A DNA stretch of 64,000 nt, from NCBI RefSeq assembly GCF_003555545.1, contig NZ_CP032157.1, positions 3,848,546-3,912,545 of the forward strand, given 5' to 3'. The notes beneath the pieces are model-generated. The model had not been told where the DNA came from, searched no databases, and saw only the letters and a list, made by a program, of their open reading frames with translations. The position numbers and the translations under genes are program-made. Shown piece after piece: positions 1 to 9,728 of this stretch (within the stretch, counting starts at the first letter, position 1; every line of letters begins with the position of its first letter). Source of the stretch: Paraflavitalea soli (GTDB lineage Bacteria > Bacteroidota > Bacteroidia > Chitinophagales > Chitinophagaceae).

Positions 1-264
1 AACGATCAGTTTGTACTCCCCATCAAAAAGAAGGGCAGAGAAGGTTCCATCCTGTCCGAAGGAAGATCCGATAGGCCCTACTTTTCCAAAACCAAACTGG
101 TAGAGCTCATAGGGTACCTGGTAGTTTTCGACACCTATTGCTACGCCCTGGTATACTATGCGGCCCGTTAGTCTGGAAGAAGGCTCATCATAGTTATCCT
201 TTTTACAAGATACTCCTGCAACACAGATCAGGATGAACGCTATGTATTGAAATATGATTTTCAT
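1..264 (-). CDS. DUF3823 family lipoprotein (3' end missing)
   Basis: The 88 codons seen start at an ATG (complement of 262-264) and run off the left edge. The N-terminus is a lipoprotein signal (hydrophobic stretch, then a VAGVSC lipobox with Cys about residue 20), followed by KKDNYDEPSSRLTGRI and a segment ending GQDGTF. That pattern is typical of DUF3823, a surface lipoprotein family found next to SusC/SusD pairs and thought to help in glycan binding. It is the third gene of the minus-strand series SusC, SusD, DUF3823, 29 bp after the SusD stop. The family match is by recognised motif, not by search. The rest of the locus lies outside the window. Confidence 0.8.
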   Translation of the reverse strand, partial: MKIIFQYIAFILICVAGVSCKKDNYDEPSSRLTGRIVYQGVAIGVENYQVPYELYQFGFGKVGPIGSSFGQDGTFSALLFDGEYKLIV

Positions 265-293
265 AACAGAATGATTATATGGATAAAAGACTA

Positions 294-2195
294 TTACTGG
301 TTGGGTTGTCTTACTATTTTGGGGTTGGCCGCCCTTATATTGTCGTTGATAAAGGAATAATAATTGCCAAACTGAAACCGGTTGGAGGCGGTGACCTTGG
401 AAGGCAATACTTCCCGGAAGATCCATTTACCGTTGTTGGGACCAGCCGGGTTATATACTTTATAAGGCCATAGGCCCCAGGGTTGGGTGCTCTTTTGGGT
501 GGCAACACCAATATTGCTGATCAGGTCGGTCCTGGAGGTAGGTGATCCGTCCCATACCTTATGGGCCAATCTCCAGCGCTTTCTATCGAAGAGGATATGG
601 CCTTCAAATGCCAGTTCCACGCGGCGCTCATGAACAATGCGGTCAAAAGTGATCTGGGCAGGGGTGAGTGGTATGATCAATCCTGCACGGGCGCGTACCT
701 GATTCATATAGCCAGCAGCAATATCCGGTTGTCCCAACTCAAAAGCGGCTTCAGCAGCATTGAGCAGTATTTCAGCAAAGCGATAACGGATGAATGCCAC
801 ATCGCTACGGCGGCCACGGCGGCCCGATCCTGTGGCGGGGTCCAGGTACTTGCGTATATAAAAACCAGATTGTGTTCTGAACTCAAGTCCATTTACCGGT
901 CCATCTTTACCTACAACCTGTACAGGTGTGGTGGTGCCCGGTAAAGGTTTCAACTGACCTGCTTCATCACTACTCAGGATACTGCCATCTGGCAACAGGT
1001 AACCGGCCCATATATCTACCCGTTTCCCTTTGAACAGGCCATTGGGCAACAGTACAGTACCAGCGAGGCGGGCATCTCTGCCGGCAAAAATATCCAAGGG
1101 GTTATCGTAGTATATCGGATTACCGCCGCCATCCGTTGTTGGAATGGGCGCATAAGTACCATCCAGCTTTTCAAATACTTCTACCAGGTTGAGTGATGGG
1201 TTAAGACGGCCGGCATCGCCTCCTTCATCAGAAATAGAGTAAGGCTGGTTGTTGGTGGTATAACTATGTACCTTGTCGGTACCTACTTTAAAATCTTCAA
1301 TGAAAATAGATTCCTGGTTAATAGTCGTTTTGTCCAGGAAGATGGCGGCAAAATTATCAGACAGATCGGGCGATACCTTGTATAACTGGTAAGTGCCCGC
1401 ACCCCCCTCTATAATTTCTTTGGATGCTTTTAATGCGGTAGTATAATAGGCATTGGCTTTGGCAGCGGGGATACCCACTTCTTCGCCGGGCAATGAAACA
1501 GCGGGGGTAGTGGCTCCATATTTTGCGATGGAACCGGCATACAACGCTGCCCTTGATTCCATGGCCAGTGCGGCAGCTTTGGAAGCCCTCGATTTTGTAT
1601 TAACATCCGCGGGTAGCTTATCTTTAATGGCCTCAGCCTCCGCAATGACAAAATCATATATCTCCGATTCTTTTGACCTCGCTGTTTGCAGCGCTGTAAC
1701 ATCACCTTTGGGATCATATGTTTGTGAGGCAGTGATAAGAGGTACGCCACCCATGCGTTTTACCATTTCAAAATAGTAATTGGCGCGCAGGAACCTCGCC
1801 TCGGCTATAAAGCGTGTTTTATCATTATCTGTCAGCGCCGTGGCAGCAGTAGCCCGCTCGATGAACAGGTTCAGTTCACGGATATAGCCATAATCCCAGG
1901 TGCTCCATTCTCCATAACCCCAGCCATTGCGCTGCACAAAATAAGCGGCCCCATTTTCAGAGGGAAAGCTTTCACTGAAATCCGTAAAACTGGCCCAACC
2001 ATTGTCGAGGCTTGAAATATCCAGTTGCCTGTTGTATAGATCTCCCAGGATAGAGAGTACAAGGGCGGGATCAGAGAAAGCTACATCGGTGGGTAATATT
2101 TGTATGGGTGGAATATCGAGGAACTCACTGTCTTTTTTGCAACCTGCCACGCCCAGCAGCAGGGCAACTATGGTTATAGATAATATCTTTTTCAT
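294..2195 (-). CDS. SusD/RagB family outer-membrane lipoprotein
   Basis: This is the substrate-binding lid of a SusCD uptake complex on the cell surface. Starting at the second Met (MKKILS) gives 633 residues and a clean lipoprotein signal with lipobox LGVAGC (Cys19); an ATG nine bases further out (2204) is possible. The SusD-like N-terminal helices contain the ARFLRANYYFEMVKRMGG stretch, a hallmark of the family's TPR-like scaffold, and the C-terminal half has the usual RYAE-type motif (FIRYRFAEILLNAAEA). Length is normal. It lies 17-26 bp after SusC on the same strand, so the two are co-transcribed. The ligand cannot be told from sequence, and no glycoside hydrolase is in view. Confidence 0.95.
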   Translation of the reverse strand: MKKILSITIVALLLGVAGCKKDSEFLDIPPIQILPTDVAFSDPALVLSILGDLYNRQLDISSLDNGWASFTDFSESFPSENGAAYFVQRNGWGYGEWSTWDYGYIRELNLFIERATAATALTDNDKTRFIAEARFLRANYYFEMVKRMGGVPLITASQTYDPKGDVTALQTARSKESEIYDFVIAEAEAIKDKLPADVNTKSRASKAAALAMESRAALYAGSIAKYGATTPAVSLPGEEVGIPAAKANAYYTTALKASKEIIEGGAGTYQLYKVSPDLSDNFAAIFLDKTTINQESIFIEDFKVGTDKVHSYTTNNQPYSISDEGGDAGRLNPSLNLVEVFEKLDGTYAPIPTTDGGGNPIYYDNPLDIFAGRDARLAGTVLLPNGLFKGKRVDIWAGYLLPDGSILSSDEAGQLKPLPGTTTPVQVVGKDGPVNGLEFRTQSGFYIRKYLDPATGSGRRGRRSDVAFIRYRFAEILLNAAEAAFELGQPDIAAGYMNQVRARAGLIIPLTPAQITFDRIVHERRVELAFEGHILFDRKRWRLAHKVWDGSPTSRTDLISNIGVATQKSTQPWGLWPYKVYNPAGPNNGKWIFREVLPSKVTASNRFQFGNYYSFINDNIRAANPKIVRQPNQ

Positions 2196-2221
2196 TGCAA
2201 TCATTTGTGTGAGGATACTAT

Positions 2222-5200
2222 TTATAAAGAGAGATTAATACCTATGTTGACAACCCTGTTCTGGGGAAACTGGATACCATTGTCATCTATCACTTCCGGA
2301 TCAATGTCAAACTCTTTCAAATTATCTATTGAGAACAGGTTATACACGTTGATATAAAAGCGTGCCCTTTGTACTTTTATCCTTTTCAAAAGGTCGGGAG
2401 CCAGGGTATAACCCAGTTCGATGGTCCTGGCGCGGAATTGCTTTACGCTGTGCAGCCAGAAAGAGGAATTGCGTTGTCCGTTCAATTCGTAGTTGCTATG
2501 GGTATACTGTGGATTGTACCTGTTGGCAGGATATTTACCCGGCACCCAGGCGCTATTGAGGTCCAGCGGATCGATCCGGTGCCACCTGTCGGTAAAAATG
2601 CTGGCTAAATTGCCATTGTTCTGGAAAGCCCACCTTAATTCCCATGACTGTGACCAGGTATAACCAGCTGCTCCGGAAAAATCGGCATGGAAGTCAAAAT
2701 TTTTATAGGCTGCGCCCATGGTAAAGCCGAAGTTTAAATTGGGTTGTCTGCCATATCCAAAACCTATAGGGCGTTCGTCGTACTTATCGATCTTATTATC
2801 GCCATTGAGGTCCTTATACTTCAGATCACCCGGTATTAGTGTGCGATTTCCTTTGCCATCGATGTTTACGGGATAATTATTGATCTCTTCAAAAGACTGG
2901 AATTGTCCTTCTACAATATATCCCCAATCAATATTGGCATACCTGTTTTCGGTGGAATTGCGGTATTCGTCCAGGGAATTAAAGAAGCGGGGTTTGTAGG
3001 AATTGAGGGTTTTGGCCCTTGAGTAGCCAATATTTCCGCCGATATTGTAGGTGAGGGCGCCAGCCTTTCCACTATAGGCCAGCGAAATTTCGCCGCCCTG
3101 CTGAGCATCGCTGTTAATGTTTTCAGCAGGCAGGTTATAGCCAATTTCAACGGGCACAATTACGTCGTATTTACTGCCCAGCAATCCCGTACGTTTCCGG
3201 TAGAAATAATCGATGGTACCCGATAATTTTCCATCCAGCAGGCTAAAGTCGAGGCCAATATCCGTGATGGTGCTTTTAAGCCAGGAAATATTGGTAGTAG
3301 GAATGCCTTTTTCCCTTGAAACGGTAACGGCATTGCCATCGAGGACAGCGGTGCCCTGGTTATAATTGTATCCTGCGAGATAGGCATAGGGCGGAACGAT
3401 GGGGTTATTGTTGGGATTATCATCACCCAACTGGCCATAAGAAGCCCGCAGCTTGATATCTGTTATAATACGGGAATCCTTTACCAGGCTTTTGAAAAAG
3501 GGTTCTTCTGTAATTCTCCATCCGGCTGACACGCCTGGAAAATAACCTACTCTTTTATCTGGCGCAAAGAGATAAGATGCATCACGCCTGGCTGAAGCTT
3601 CCAGGAAATAACGGTTAGCATAGCTATAAGTGATCCGGCCGATATAGCCTATGCGGCTTTGTTTATCGTCCGAATCCTGGTATTGGTCCATGGTGGGGAA
3701 ATACAATAAAGGCAGGCTATTGGATATGGGCGAGGTGTGGGTCCAATTGCGAAGACGTCGTGTTTCCAGGCGTTCTGCCACCAGGGTGCCTCCCACGGTA
3801 TGATCACCGAAGGCCCTGTTGTAATTGACCTGTAACTGCGCGGTTGTATTGACCTGTTTTATCTGTTCGCGTTCGCGCCAGGGATTGGTGCTGCCGCCAG
3901 TAACATTGTATTTATCAGTCGCCGGATCATAGGTATAAGCTTTATAGGTGTATTCCTGGTTGTTCAGCAGGAGGTCTGCTATATAATACGAATACACTCC
4001 TTTCAGGGTAAGGCCCTTGATATTAGGTATCTGCCATTCGGCATTGAAATTAGTTTGGAGCACGCGCCAGTCTGAGCGGAATTTACCCGATATCTTTTCA
4101 TTAAGAAATGCATAGTTGGATTCGAGGTGTTCGCCCATATCATTCAGGTAGTCGGGATTATCATTGGCAAAAGGCCGTTCCCGGGGCGTATTCCTTAAAA
4201 CAGCCAGCCTGGCCAGGAAGTAATCATCGCCACCCGGCACGCCAGGGTTACGCCTGGTTTCGATGCGCCCGTTGATGTCCATGCCCACCCTTAAGCCAGA
4301 GGCCAGTTTAGCTGTTACATTGGATTGTATATTGGACCTGTTGAAACTGTATTCTTTACCGAGGTTGGACCTTTGCAGCAGGTTGGTGCCAGACACATAA
4401 TAGGATACTTTGTCGGAGCCCCCACTGATATTGATATTGGCGGAGGTAAGGGGAGCAGGATCTGCCAGTATATAATCGCGCCAGTCAAAACTCCGGTATT
4501 GCGGGCCTGCACTTTCACCTTGTTTATATTTTTCCAGTTCTTCCGGCGTAATACTGGTTGATCCATTGCTGTTCATCTCCGCGTCAGCACGGTAGCGCAT
4601 ATAATCGTATGAATTATTAACTACATGTGGAAAGCGGAACCATGTTTGCCATCCGGTATATGCATTCAGGTTTACATTATTACGGCCCGTAGCGCCTCTT
4701 TTGGTAGTGACCACCACTACTCCATTGGCTGCACGCACACCATAAATAGCAGCGGAAGCATCTTTCAATACGGTGATACTTTCAATATCATTTGGTGCGA
4801 GGTTATTGAATTGGCCTTCATCCTGCTGGATACCATCAATAACATACAATGGTGTACCCATATTCCGGATCTGGATATTGGCCGAGGCGCCGGGGCGGCC
4901 ATCGGGCATACGAAATGTTACCCCGGGTAGTTTGCCCGCCAGTCCTGTACTGACATTGGAGCCCGCATGCACGCGGTCGAAGTCCTTACTGGTGATGGTA
5001 GAAATAGCACCGGTGAGTGACTCTTTCTTTCTGGCGCCATAACCGATCACCACCACTTCTCCCATATCGGTATTGGTGGCCTGAAGGCTTACGGTAATAC
5101 TGGTTTGGGTTCCTATATTCACTTCTTTGGCAGTATACCCTACGGAGCTAAAGACCAGTACAGCCTTATCATTCGCCACCTTGATGGAAAAGAGACCATT

Positions 5201-5428
5201 ATCGGCAGATACTACTACATTCTTTGCACCCTTCTCAGCAATACTAACGCCGGGAATGCCCTTGCCGGCACTGTCGATGACGGTGCCCGATACGCTGATC
5301 TTTTCCTGGGCCCTGGTATACGAAAAGGTAAATAGCAGCAGCAAAAAAGGAAGGAGCTTTACTTTTACAGGCAAGAGAAGCCTGTTGCAGTTATTACCCG
5401 GCATGAGACGCCTGATTGATGATTTCAT
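2222..5428 (-). CDS. SusC/RagA family TonB-dependent transporter
   Basis: An outer-membrane TonB-dependent transporter of 1068 residues that pairs with the following SusD. Visible in order: a long basic N-terminus and signal peptide ending TRA before Gln (about residue 40), a carboxypeptidase-like regulatory domain (about 45-120, VSGTVIDSAGKGIPGVSI), the VVVIGYGARKKESLTGA segment that opens the SusC plug, the plug (to about 250), and a 22-strand-type barrel ending in GINLSL. The first Met leaves about 23 residues before the hydrophobic core, so Met9 (5404) is another possible start. A 249-bp divergent region separates it from the sensor kinase, which probably controls it. No STN domain is seen, so anti-sigma control through this receptor is unlikely. 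Confidence 0.96.
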   Translation of the reverse strand: MKSSIRRLMPGNNCNRLLLPVKVKLLPFLLLLFTFSYTRAQEKISVSGTVIDSAGKGIPGVSIAEKGAKNVVVSADNGLFSIKVANDKAVLVFSSVGYTAKEVNIGTQTSITVSLQATNTDMGEVVVIGYGARKKESLTGAISTITSKDFDRVHAGSNVSTGLAGKLPGVTFRMPDGRPGASANIQIRNMGTPLYVIDGIQQDEGQFNNLAPNDIESITVLKDASAAIYGVRAANGVVVVTTKRGATGRNNVNLNAYTGWQTWFRFPHVVNNSYDYMRYRADAEMNSNGSTSITPEELEKYKQGESAGPQYRSFDWRDYILADPAPLTSANINISGGSDKVSYYVSGTNLLQRSNLGKEYSFNRSNIQSNVTAKLASGLRVGMDINGRIETRRNPGVPGGDDYFLARLAVLRNTPRERPFANDNPDYLNDMGEHLESNYAFLNEKISGKFRSDWRVLQTNFNAEWQIPNIKGLTLKGVYSYYIADLLLNNQEYTYKAYTYDPATDKYNVTGGSTNPWREREQIKQVNTTAQLQVNYNRAFGDHTVGGTLVAERLETRRLRNWTHTSPISNSLPLLYFPTMDQYQDSDDKQSRIGYIGRITYSYANRYFLEASARRDASYLFAPDKRVGYFPGVSAGWRITEEPFFKSLVKDSRIITDIKLRASYGQLGDDNPNNNPIVPPYAYLAGYNYNQGTAVLDGNAVTVSREKGIPTTNISWLKSTITDIGLDFSLLDGKLSGTIDYFYRKRTGLLGSKYDVIVPVEIGYNLPAENINSDAQQGGEISLAYSGKAGALTYNIGGNIGYSRAKTLNSYKPRFFNSLDEYRNSTENRYANIDWGYIVEGQFQSFEEINNYPVNIDGKGNRTLIPGDLKYKDLNGDNKIDKYDERPIGFGYGRQPNLNFGFTMGAAYKNFDFHADFSGAAGYTWSQSWELRWAFQNNGNLASIFTDRWHRIDPLDLNSAWVPGKYPANRYNPQYTHSNYELNGQRNSSFWLHSVKQFRARTIELGYTLAPDLLKRIKVQRARFYINVYNLFSIDNLKEFDIDPEVIDDNGIQFPQNRVVNIGINLSL

Positions 5429-5554
5429 ACAGCAGTAATTGTTAGTTAAAAATCAATGTAAACGATTGCACAGCATAACCTGATCTTCTTAAAATGATCA
5501 TTCGCAAACAATCTGTTTGTAAATGTTGAATTAATCTTTTTAAGAAAGCCATCT

Positions 5555-5588
5555 ATTCGTCTCATTGTTTCGCTCAATCGTCTCAAAG
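5555..5588. promoter_or_regulatory. Candidate AraC-type operator: two direct repeats 21 bp apart
   Basis: ATTCGTCTCATTG (5555-5567) and AATCGTCTCAAAG (5576-5588) match at 10 of 13 positions and are offset by exactly 21 bp, two helical turns. That is the classic geometry for an AraC-family activator, and the response regulator encoded at 8896 ends in an AraC-type HTH domain. The site lies between susC and the kinase gene. The role is inferred; the repeat is directly seen. Confidence 0.45.
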
Positions 5589-5647
5589 AGACAGCAAATA
5601 CCCTCCTGCAGCCTTAAAGCCGGCAGTCGTTATGCAATAGTTCTTAC

Positions 5648-5655
5648 TATATTTG
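5648..5655 (+). promoter_or_regulatory. Bacteroidota -7 promoter element for the sensor kinase
   Basis: TATATTTG matches TAnnTTTG exactly and lies 23 bp before the chosen TTG start, giving a leader of under 20 nt. No clear -33 TTTG is seen at the usual distance. Confidence 0.5.
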
Positions 5656-5677
5656 TGCAAACGACCATACAAACTGC

Positions 5678-8600
5678 TTGAAAAGTAATGTCATTTGCAT
5701 AACGATTGTCCTGTTCATGGCCTGTACCTGTAAATTGTATGGGCAGGGGTATTATTTCAGGCATTACCAGGTAGAACAAGGTCTTTCTCACAATACGGTC
5801 AATTGTATTACGCAGGATAAGGAAGGATTTATGTGGTTTGGTACAAAAGATGGCATCAACCGGTTTGATGGCATTAGTTTCAAAGTCTTCCGTCGCAATC
5901 CTTCGGACAGTACCAGCCTGGGCAATAATTTCGTATACAGTCTCCACGTGGATCGAAAGGGTATTTTATGGGTAGGTACCCGCCAGGGGTTGTACCAGTA
6001 CAATGCCAGCACAGAGTGTTTCCGCTTTATAAAAAGTACCGGCTGGACAGATGTGCGCGACATCACTTCTGATAAGCATGGCAACCTATGGTTTATACTG
6101 GGGTTAAGGTTATACCGGTACAACGAAGCAAAAGACAGCTTGCCGGTACTGGTGGATTATGATCAAAAAGAATTATCTGCTATCACCATTACAGCCGACG
6201 GGCAGTTATGGGTATCCAGCGTTGATGGCCGGCTGCTGCAGTATGACGCCGCCACCGGACGCTTTTCCGGTTATGATCTTTTTAATGAATCAGTTACTCC
6301 TCCTTCTAAATGGATAGGAAAAATTTATGCTACCGGCAAAGGGCATATCCTGGCAGCCACTTCCCATCAGGGTATCAAGCTTTTCGATATAGCCACGCAT
6401 CAATACAAAGACATCCTTACGCAAAACGCTGATCATTCGGTGGTATATGGACGTGATCTCTTCTACTATGGCGGTGATGAGTATTGGATGGCTACGGAGT
6501 CGGGCGTATATATTTACAATATCAAGGACGGTAGTCTGAAGAACCTGCGCAAACATTTCAATGATCCCTACTCCCTGGCCGACAATGCGGTGTATGCGCT
6601 TTGCAGGGATAAGGAAGGCGGTATGTGGGTGGGCACTTTCTTTGGAGGCGTCAATTATTATCCCCGTCAATACACTTCCTTTCAGAAATATTTCCCCGGC
6701 AGTACTTACAACAATATCTGCGGCAATGCGGTGCGGGAAATGTGTGAGGATCAGTACGGTAATCTTTGGATCGGTACAGAGGACGGCGGATTGAATAAGC
6801 TGGAGCAGTCTACAGGAAAGATATCACAATACCTGCCTGGCGGTACCCCTTCTACTATCTCTTACACCAATATCCATGGCCTGGCAGCCATCGGCAACGA
6901 ATTATGGATAGGCACCTTTGAACATGGTGTCAATGTAATGGATATTCCCAGCGGGAAGATCATACGGCATTACTCCAAACGGCGCAGCGCCCCTTCCACT
7001 TCTCCGGCCAGTTTTGTGATCACTTTTTACCAGACAAGGGCCGGTGAGTTACTGGCCGGAACACCTTTGGGGTTGTACCGGTATGACCGGCAAACCGACG
7101 ATTTTGTGGCTATACAGGAAAACATCTTCGTAGCCAGTATCCTGGAAGATCATGCAGGTACTATCTGGTTGTCGACAGGCGGAAAAGGTTTGTTCTACTA
7201 CAACCCCACCACCGGTGAGCACGGCAATCTCCTGCCCGATCCTGGCAACAGCAATAGCCTCCCCAGCGGCCTGATCAATAATGTGTTTGAAGACAGTTAT
7301 CATAATTTATGGGTAGCCACAGAAGATGGCGGGCTTTGCCAGTATAATCATACCACCAAATCGATGAAGCGGTATACCACCAAAAACGGTTTGCCCAGCG
7401 ACTTTGTATTCATGGTACAGGAAGATAGCCATCACAATATATGGATAAGTACTACCCGGGGACTTTGTTGTCTTAATCCGGTTACAGGAAGTGTCCAGGT
7501 ATATACCAAGAGTAATGGATTGCTGAGTGACCAGTTTAATTATCATTCGGCTTATAAGGACAAGAAAGGGCGCATGTATTTCGGCAGTGTGAAAGGGCTC
7601 ATCAGTTTTAACCCCGATGAGTTTACGCAAAACAGTTTTATGCCACCGGTATATATTACGGGCATCCAGGTAAACAACAAGGAGCTTGGTATTAAAGCGC
7701 AGGGATCTTCGCTCGCCAACTCTGTTATACAAACACAACGTATTACGCTACCTTATACGGCATCTACTTTCAGCATTGACTTCGCCGCACTCAGCTATAC
7801 CGCACCGGAAAGTACGGAATACATGTATAAAATGGAAGGACTGGATAAAGACTGGACTATTCTGAAAGCAAACCGGAAGGTATATTTTACCGGACTGGCT
7901 GCCGGGACCTACCGGTTCATTGTAAAAGCAGCGAATAGTACCGGTAAATGGAACAGTGAGCCGGCCCAATTACAGATCCGTATCCTTCCGCCTTTCTGGG
8001 CCAGTAGCTGGGCTTATTCTCTCTACGCTGTCTTGTTGATAGCGATCATCCTGTATATTATCCGCAATTACCACCGTCGAACGGAAGAGAAGAATAAACG
8101 TAAAATGGAATTGCTGGAACATGAAAAAGAAAAAGAATTGTACCAGGCCAAAATAGAATTCTTTACCAATGTGGCGCATGAGATCAAAACACCGCTCACC
8201 CTGATAAAAGGGCCCCTGGAGAAAGTGATCAAAAAATCAGATCAACTGCCGGAATTGCGCAACAGTTTGCAGATCATGGAACGTAATACCGACCGGCTCA
8301 TAGACCTCACCAATCAATTATTGGATTTCAGGCAAACAGAGGCAAAAGGCTTCAGCCTTAACTTTACGCCCATCAATATATCGGAACTACTGGAGGAGAC
8401 ATATGTCAATTTCAAACCACTGGCCGAACAACGTAATTTATTGTTCACCATGGACCTGCCGGCACAGGCATTGCATACTATGGCGGACCAGGATGCATTG
8501 AACAAGATCTTCAGCAATGTATTCAGCAATGCCATCAAGTATGCGGGGAGCCAGGTGCAGGTACAATTATTGCCTGTTGAAGAGGGTGCCTCTTTGTTTA

Positions 8601-8884
8601 CGATTGAAATAGCCAATGATGGCGACCTGATCCCTTATGATATGAAAGAAAAGATATTTGAGCCCTTTTTCCGGTTAAAGCGTATGGAGAAGCAAAAAGG
8701 AACAGGTATTGGTCTTGCCCTGGCCCGCTCACTAACGCATCTGCACAAGGGTGACCTGTATTTAAAGGAAACCCACAATGGCCTGAATACATTTGTGATC
8801 AGTTTGCCATTACCAATGGCCAGTACTGGCGCCAGCACAAGCCGTGAACAAAATGATAATACGATCCAATCGGTAAATCCATAA
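5678..8884 (+). CDS. Reg_prop/Y_Y_Y periplasmic sensor histidine kinase (kinase half of a split HTCS)
   Basis: A membrane sensor kinase of 1068 residues. After a signal peptide (cleavage before Gln in KLYGQG) come two seven-bladed propellers made of reg_prop repeats (for example GFMWFGTKDGINRFDG and GILWVGTRQGLYQYN) to about residue 690, a Y_Y_Y domain (about 695-775), one membrane helix (about 778-797), a HisKA domain with phospho-acceptor His834 (NVAHEIKTPLTL) and an HATPase with the GTGIGLALA G-box. A normal hybrid two-component system continues into receiver and HTH domains in the same chain; here a stop at 8882 ends the protein and those domains form the next gene. The start is TTG, because no in-frame ATG precedes the signal peptide. 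It probably senses an oligosaccharide and controls the divergent susCD. Confidence 0.93.
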   Translation: MKSNVICITIVLFMACTCKLYGQGYYFRHYQVEQGLSHNTVNCITQDKEGFMWFGTKDGINRFDGISFKVFRRNPSDSTSLGNNFVYSLHVDRKGILWVGTRQGLYQYNASTECFRFIKSTGWTDVRDITSDKHGNLWFILGLRLYRYNEAKDSLPVLVDYDQKELSAITITADGQLWVSSVDGRLLQYDAATGRFSGYDLFNESVTPPSKWIGKIYATGKGHILAATSHQGIKLFDIATHQYKDILTQNADHSVVYGRDLFYYGGDEYWMATESGVYIYNIKDGSLKNLRKHFNDPYSLADNAVYALCRDKEGGMWVGTFFGGVNYYPRQYTSFQKYFPGSTYNNICGNAVREMCEDQYGNLWIGTEDGGLNKLEQSTGKISQYLPGGTPSTISYTNIHGLAAIGNELWIGTFEHGVNVMDIPSGKIIRHYSKRRSAPSTSPASFVITFYQTRAGELLAGTPLGLYRYDRQTDDFVAIQENIFVASILEDHAGTIWLSTGGKGLFYYNPTTGEHGNLLPDPGNSNSLPSGLINNVFEDSYHNLWVATEDGGLCQYNHTTKSMKRYTTKNGLPSDFVFMVQEDSHHNIWISTTRGLCCLNPVTGSVQVYTKSNGLLSDQFNYHSAYKDKKGRMYFGSVKGLISFNPDEFTQNSFMPPVYITGIQVNNKELGIKAQGSSLANSVIQTQRITLPYTASTFSIDFAALSYTAPESTEYMYKMEGLDKDWTILKANRKVYFTGLAAGTYRFIVKAANSTGKWNSEPAQLQIRILPPFWASSWAYSLYAVLLIAIILYIIRNYHRRTEEKNKRKMELLEHEKEKELYQAKIEFFTNVAHEIKTPLTLIKGPLEKVIKKSDQLPELRNSLQIMERNTDRLIDLTNQLLDFRQTEAKGFSLNFTPINISELLEETYVNFKPLAEQRNLLFTMDLPAQALHTMADQDALNKIFSNVFSNAIKYAGSQVQVQLLPVEEGASLFTIEIANDGDLIPYDMKEKIFEPFFRLKRMEKQKGTGIGLALARSLTHLHKGDLYLKETHNGLNTFVISLPLPMASTGASTSREQNDNTIQSVNP

Positions 8885-8895
8885 ACCTGCACGCT

Positions 8896-9660
8896 ATGAC
8901 ACCTACTATATTACTGGTTGATGACAATGAAGAGATCATAGAATTCCTGGCGGATGAACTGGGAGGCCAATACAGGGTGTTGAAAGCTGCTGATGGTGAT
9001 GAAGCATTGTCCATATTGGGCAGAGAGGCTGTTCACCTGGTGGTCAGTGATGTGATGATGCCGGTGCTGGATGGCTTTGAATTGTGCCGGCTCATCAAAA
9101 CGAATTTCGAGTTCAGTCATATACCTGTCATCCTGCTTACAGCCAAGAATACCCTTCAATCGAAGATCGAAGGACTTAAGCTGGGCGCTGATGCTTATAT
9201 AGAGAAGCCCTTCTCGCCGGAACACCTGCAGGTACAGATCGCCAACCTGCTCACCAACCGCCATAAAATACGGGAATACTTTGCCAACTCCCCCCTCGTG
9301 CACATTAAGAGTATGGCTTATTCCACAGCCGATGAACAATTCCTGGAAACACTGAATGAAACCATCCGGCAGCACCTGGAAGATACGGAACTGGATGTGG
9401 AAAAGCTGGCCAGGATCATGACGATGAGCCGCCCTACCTTATACCGCAAGATCAAGGCTATCTCCAACCTTACGCCCAATGAACTGATCAACATTACCCG
9501 GCTCAAAAAAGCGGCTGAAATGCTGGCAGCAGGACAATACAAGGTATACGAGGTGGCTGACATGGTAGGCTATAACTCGCAGAATAACTTCGGCCGCAAC
9601 TTCCTCAAGCAATTTGGCATTACTCCTACCGAATACATGAATATGAAAAAGCCCGAATAG
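8896..9660 (+). CDS. Response regulator with AraC-type HTH (output half of the split HTCS)
   Basis: A DNA-binding response regulator of 254 residues. The receiver domain (1-120) has acidic DDNE at 9-12, phospho-acceptor Asp52 (SDVMMP), Thr in LLTAK and Lys in IEKPF. The C-terminal part (about 150-250) is an AraC-type HTH with the second helix region ADMVGYNSQNNFGRNF and a closing FGITPTEYM. It starts 11 bp after the kinase stop in a different reading frame; the frame is closed by a stop at 8857-8859, so it is a true separate start. It is the expected partner of the kinase and the candidate binder of the repeat at 5555-5588. Confidence 0.93.
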   Translation: MTPTILLVDDNEEIIEFLADELGGQYRVLKAADGDEALSILGREAVHLVVSDVMMPVLDGFELCRLIKTNFEFSHIPVILLTAKNTLQSKIEGLKLGADAYIEKPFSPEHLQVQIANLLTNRHKIREYFANSPLVHIKSMAYSTADEQFLETLNETIRQHLEDTELDVEKLARIMTMSRPTLYRKIKAISNLTPNELINITRLKKAAEMLAAGQYKVYEVADMVGYNSQNNFGRNFLKQFGITPTEYMNMKKPE

Positions 9661-9670
9661 CCTAAATAAA

Positions 9671-9701
9671 AAAGCTGTGTACCATTACAGTACACAGCTT
9701 T
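9671..9701. terminator. Hairpin terminator between convergent genes
   Basis: AAGCTGTGTAC (9672-9682) and GTACACAGCTT (9690-9700) form a perfect 11-bp stem, 12 with flanking A-T, around a 7-nt loop. A-rich sequence precedes it and T-rich sequence follows, so it can work for the response regulator gene and for the gene ending at 9729. Confidence 0.8.
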
Positions 9702-9728
9702 GTATTTCCAAACTACGACCTGTTAGCT

